The notes below the pieces were generated by a model that did not search any database, was not told the origin of the DNA, and was given only the letters and a program-made list of their open reading frames with translations. From the NCBI RefSeq assembly GCF_000002515.2, contig NC_006041.1, forward strand, positions 1,054,001-1,118,000: 64,000 nucleotides of DNA. Reading direction: 5' to 3'. Every line of letters begins with the position of its first letter. Positions within the stretch are counted from its first letter, which is position 1. This document shows positions 59,631-64,000 of the stretch, in pieces. The DNA is from Kluyveromyces lactis (lineage: Eukaryota; Ascomycota; Saccharomycetes; Saccharomycetales; Saccharomycetaceae). The translations under genes and the position numbers were made by a program.

Positions 59631-62600
59631 GGCGCAAAAAAAAAACAAAAAGAAACAAAAATAAGAAAATGCGACTCGTGCAGATTAGTGCAGGACACGC
59701 GTAGAAAAAAAAACGTAAAATGAATAAAACAGATCGATGCTAATTCTCACTCAGAAAATGAGAAAATTTCGCAGAAAAAAGTCCAAAATAGAGAGAAGTC
59801 CAAGTAAAACCTAAGATGATCGTTTATCCGGCCGTTTTGCTCGTGCGTTATTCAAAATAGGTCTGGTCTGGCCAAATCAGATCAGATCAATATTTCCTAA
59901 AAATTGTGCCTGTACTTGTGTCGTTTTAGCTTTTCCGTTGCAATGCAAAGGCTGATTCTAATATAAATCTTGTCAGTACACCCTGTAAAAAGACAGAGAG
60001 CTGGGATTTTTCCGAATAAAGCAAAAAAATGTGAAAAAAAAGGAAGGAAAGGCTCTAATTAAAAGCAACAGAAGAGCAAAAGAAAGATGCAGAATTTTTT
60101 GTTTGTTTAGTGCAGTAATGAGGACTTGCCCGTCTGATATTTTCAGATTTTCCTTCACCAAGATTTTCCTTCTGAATCGGATCTTGTTGCACGGTAAAAT
60201 CAAACACCAAAAAAAAAAAAAATAGCAGGTAAAAACAGATGTAAGGTTTGATTTCCAAATAGCAGTTCAGATACCTTTTTCCTTTTTTTGCGGAGGTAGG
60301 TTGCTATATCTTTTGCCTATTTTCTGTCAAATAAGGAAAAACCTAAACCGAAGAAATAAAATCAAAAAAAAAAGATAGTAAAGTAAGAAAAGGGTTTTTG
60401 TTTTTCGGTGTGAGCAGTTTGAAAAGCGTAAACTCTATGGGTGTGGCTAATATTTTGTTTAACTTTTATCAACTAGTAAAACTCTGTCTTGTGAGTGTTT
60501 CGCCAGTAGTAATCGTCAGCTAGGTTATATCTTGTATCCGTGACTTTTGATTTGAACCTTTTTTTTTGCTATCAATAGAAGCTAAGAAAGACAGAAAATG
60601 TCCGAAAGCGTAGTAGGACAAAAAAAAAAGTGTACAAAATCTAAAAAAAGCTTCTTTTCCTTAGAAACAAGAGCTGAGAAGGTACCAATAAGACACGCTT
60701 GACCAAGAAAATAACTTTGAGTGTCGAACTAAAAATCAGTTTTGATTTTATATGGCTGGTCGAGTGGACAATGAAACGTAATTTCCAATGCACTTTTTAT
60801 TCGGTTTTTTCTTTATTATCTGATGTAATGTTTATTCGTAAAAGTTAAGAATGAATGAATGGATGCTAATGCGCGTTTGAAAAAAAAAAAGGCACTGGTT
60901 GCAATTGGGTTTCTATGTGGGTTACGTTCTTCGCCTTTTTGTATGAATAATGGGCTGATCCAAATTACGCAAATTGACGTGTTATGTTTGTTTGCACGAG
61001 TTTGCTTTTTTTCTTATTTTGCTCGTTTTGTTTCTCACACGTCGTTGTACGTAGATTTCTGAGATGTTCCAGTGGTTTCTCTCGAACAAAAAAAAAGCTA
61101 CCCAAAAAAGCTGGAAAGGAGAATCTCTCTCAGTTCTCTTTGTAGGGAAATTTTCTGATCAACGATAGAGATGTTCACACCGACAGATCCCCGCAGAAAG
61201 GGAGGTGGAGTATGCAGACAAACAAAGCACAAAAAAAAGATCTGGAAGGAATTTTATTTTCGATTTTCCTAGTGCGGTTGTATTTCTTATCGGTGCGTCA
61301 TGCACGTTTTCTTCTGTGCAAGAACCCTTGTTACACGAAGGGAGGCTAGTTCCGCTCTACCTCGCAGTAAACAAAAAACGTCAATCCAGTTCAAATCGAA
61401 CACAGTTAGCCAAGCCAAGAAGCCAAACCAAGACTGAGAAAAAGTGTGGTTCACAAAGAAAGGGATGTGATTCGGTAGGGTTTACGTCACCCGCAAAAGA
61501 TGGCTTAGTCTGTTTTTTTTTTTTTTTTGTTTTTCACGCAGACCAACTTTCCTCAAAACCTATCTCTAAGCCTGAAACGGAGCAGAAAAAGTTGTATTTC
61601 TAATTGACTAGCTAGCGGTAGAACACTGAATGTTTGCGTTGTGCTCCTTCCTTTTGCTTGAATTGACAGGACAAAAGGGAAGACAAGAAGAGGTACGCTT
61701 TGACACTGTGAGGGTTCTCTCAGATAAATGATTGACTTCAAATAAGCGCGCAATTTTGGTCATTCACCAGCGATACAAGAAACCAAGCTCAAAAATGACC
61801 TGCGTCTTTGTTACACTTCATCTTTTTTATATGTGAGGTAATATTACGGGAATCACCGATCATTGTGATCGTAATCTGCTGCAGACGCACGCACGGGCAA
61901 ATCGTTACATACTGATGAACCAATGTGATGTCAGCATTCAGTGAAATTTTTCTTGAAAATTTTGAATTTCCCTTCTGAACTCCGGGCTTTAAGTGCAGCA
62001 AAGAGCGAATGCGAATGCCGACAGGTTGCTTGATAGTGGCGTCATATATGGCTAAGTCACTGTTCTCTGCGGATGATTTGATTAACGTCTGACTGACTTT
62101 CAAGTAAGAATGATGGCGGTGCACCCCTTCTGACATGCCGTATGTGCTTGGGAAGCTTGAGAAAGCTGAGCGAAGGAGCAAGGCACTGGTCTGTTCCTTG
62201 TTTTTGGGAGATGTGTTAAATAGCGGTTTATGATTATATATACGGTCCACGTGACTCACTCGAGCGGTGTTTTTTTTACGCAGGGATTTCCGCAGGAATT
62301 TCCATTTGGCATTCTGAACTGGTCTTGCATGAAACTTGTAAGACAGAATGAGGAAGTAATTAGTTGCATAACAAGAGTTGTGCTTGGTCTTCTCTTATCT
62401 TGCCATTTCCTAAACGGTTTTGCCCGAATGTACAGTCTTTTTTCTTATCCATGAGACTCGTCATGAGAGTGGGATCTTCAAGTTGGAACCTGCAATAGTC
62501 TTGTATTATCTGTCATGATGACTCAAGCCTGGCGATTACCAGGCAACCGCGGTGTGCCTTCTCAGGTTACCAGCGTCACGTCATAAACTGGTGCTAATCT

Positions 62601-63021
62601 CCGAACATGTATAACCCGGACTTTATATACTTTCTCCGGGTAACTTTATCTAAAATTAAAAACCCTTCATTGTAACTGGGATTACCCTCCCTTCTCGGAA
62701 CAATTTTTTTTTTTTTTCTTTCTTATTCCTTCCCACCTTTTCGTTTTCCACATCCTTTTCCCAATCAAAGTTGTTTGAAAGTTTTGAAAATTACCATTCA
62801 GTAACAATTATAATTAATACTCACAATTGCCACTGTTTTTTTTTTGGTTTTGGTTTTGCTTGAACTGGGAACCATAGGTCTTTCAAGATCGGTATCTTTT
62901 CCACAACTATAACTTCGGAAGTGTTTAAAAAGGTTCTGGGTACTGGTTACACATTTGTTCACTCACACAAAAGTTTAAGAAACCGAAACAGCATAATACC
63001 CATAATAATAACAATATCAAA
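59631..63021. promoter_or_regulatory. 3.4-kb divergent region of the bHLH gene and UBC4/5
   Basis: This is the longest gene-free stretch here. It holds many A and T runs of 7-15 bases (for example near 60209, 61508 and 62706). A CACGTG lies at 62248-62253 and a small hairpin GCCTGG/CCAGGC near 62528-62545. An inverted pair of Reb1-like sites, TAACCCGG (62612-62619) and CCGGGTAA (62636-62643), lies about 390 bases before UBC4. Open frames at 61205-61603 and 61789-62259 carry no recognised features. Confidence 0.45.
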
Positions 63022-63741
<720 letters not shown>

Positions 63742-64000
63742 AAGAAATATAACAAAAAAAAAAGAAGAATGAACCGAAGAAAAGAATACTACAAAAGGAC
63801 AGGGTTCGGCGGAAAGTAATATCATCTTAATCCGACTAAAAAAATACTCAAACCTTCCACCATTGTATATCCTACCCCTTTTTGTTATCGGTACTTTCAA
63901 CTCACATCGTTTTGGACTTCTTCTGACACAATTCTCAACTTCAAGCTTTCAAGGTTTAAAGTATTAGAAAGAATAGTATATATATTAACGCACCAATTTT
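63742..64000. other. UBC4/5 3' flank to window end
   Basis: The region is AT-rich, with A runs and a TATATAT near 63978. It probably contains the UBC4/5 3' end. No gene is seen before the window ends. Confidence 0.35.

Noticed and set aside
61205-61603. 132-codon plus-strand open frame in the 3.4-kb gap
   Set aside because: Its phenylalanine and lysine runs come from poly(T) and poly(A) tracts. No conserved features.
61789-62259. 156-codon minus-strand open frame upstream of UBC4/5
   Set aside because: It opens with GTG; the first ATG is about 40 codons in, and no motif is visible. It also overlaps a CACGTG element. Taken as chance.

Overview
This window is nuclear DNA of a budding yeast of the family Saccharomycetaceae whose lineage did not pass through the whole-genome duplication. 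The genus is most likely Kluyveromyces or a close relative. Three observations support this. The proteins resemble those of S. cerevisiae, and the introns carry GTATGT-type donors and TACTAAC branch points. Genes that S. cerevisiae splits between sister chromosomes are interleaved here: SDH3-CTK1-HSK3-MRPL31-CMC1-APL2 (chromosome XI) with SPC24-ASC1 (chromosome XIII), and HEK2-SHE1-PET9-YBL029-YBL028-RPL19 (chromosome II left arm) with MIS1-TEC1-UBC4 and MAK21. The 305-residue ADP/ATP carrier is also of the Kluyveromyces type. The species cannot be fixed from sequence reading alone. All gene names come from recalled S. cerevisiae family features and gene order, not from a database search.

Layout. 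0.4-7.9 kb: RVS161 (BAR protein), a 1242-residue multi-spanning SCAP-like protein with a sterol-sensing region and WD-like tail, and the SAT4/HAL4 kinase. 8.4-8.9 kb: tRNA-Asn(GUU) and tRNA-Asp(GUC). 9.1-13.8 kb: CFT2 and an unassigned F-box-like gene. 14.5-25 kb: BLM10, SEC4 and VTC2, co-oriented as in S. cerevisiae YFL007W-YFL005W-YFL004W. 25.4-34.2 kb: SDH3, CTK1, HSK3, SPC24, MRPL31, CMC1, APL2 and ASC1, the last with snR24 inside its intron. 34.8-45.1 kb: HEK2, SHE1, PET9/AAC, YBL029C-A, YBL029W, YBL028C and RPL19, whose first coding exon is only two bases. 45.6-64 kb: a 78-residue unknown, MIS1, TEC1, MAK21, an SREBP-type bHLH factor and UBC4/5.

The genes are mostly housekeeping. They cover ribosome synthesis (MAK21, YBL028C, RPL19, ASC1, snR24), mitochondria (SDH3, MRPL31, CMC1, PET9, MIS1), trafficking (RVS161, SEC4, APL2), kinetochore and spindle (HSK3, SPC24, SHE1), mRNA 3'-end formation and transcription (CFT2, CTK1) and proteolysis (BLM10, UBC4). 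No complete transposon, CRISPR array or viral element was recognised.

The most unusual item is the SCAP-like gene between RVS161 and SAT4, where S. cerevisiae has no such gene. An SREBP-type bHLH factor without any membrane segment lies about 53 kb away, so the usual membrane-bound cargo of SCAP is not encoded by that gene. Several promoters carry palindromes or inverted pairs of Reb1-like sites. The upstream regions of TEC1 (2.4 kb) and of the bHLH gene (3.4 kb, shared with UBC4) are exceptionally long.
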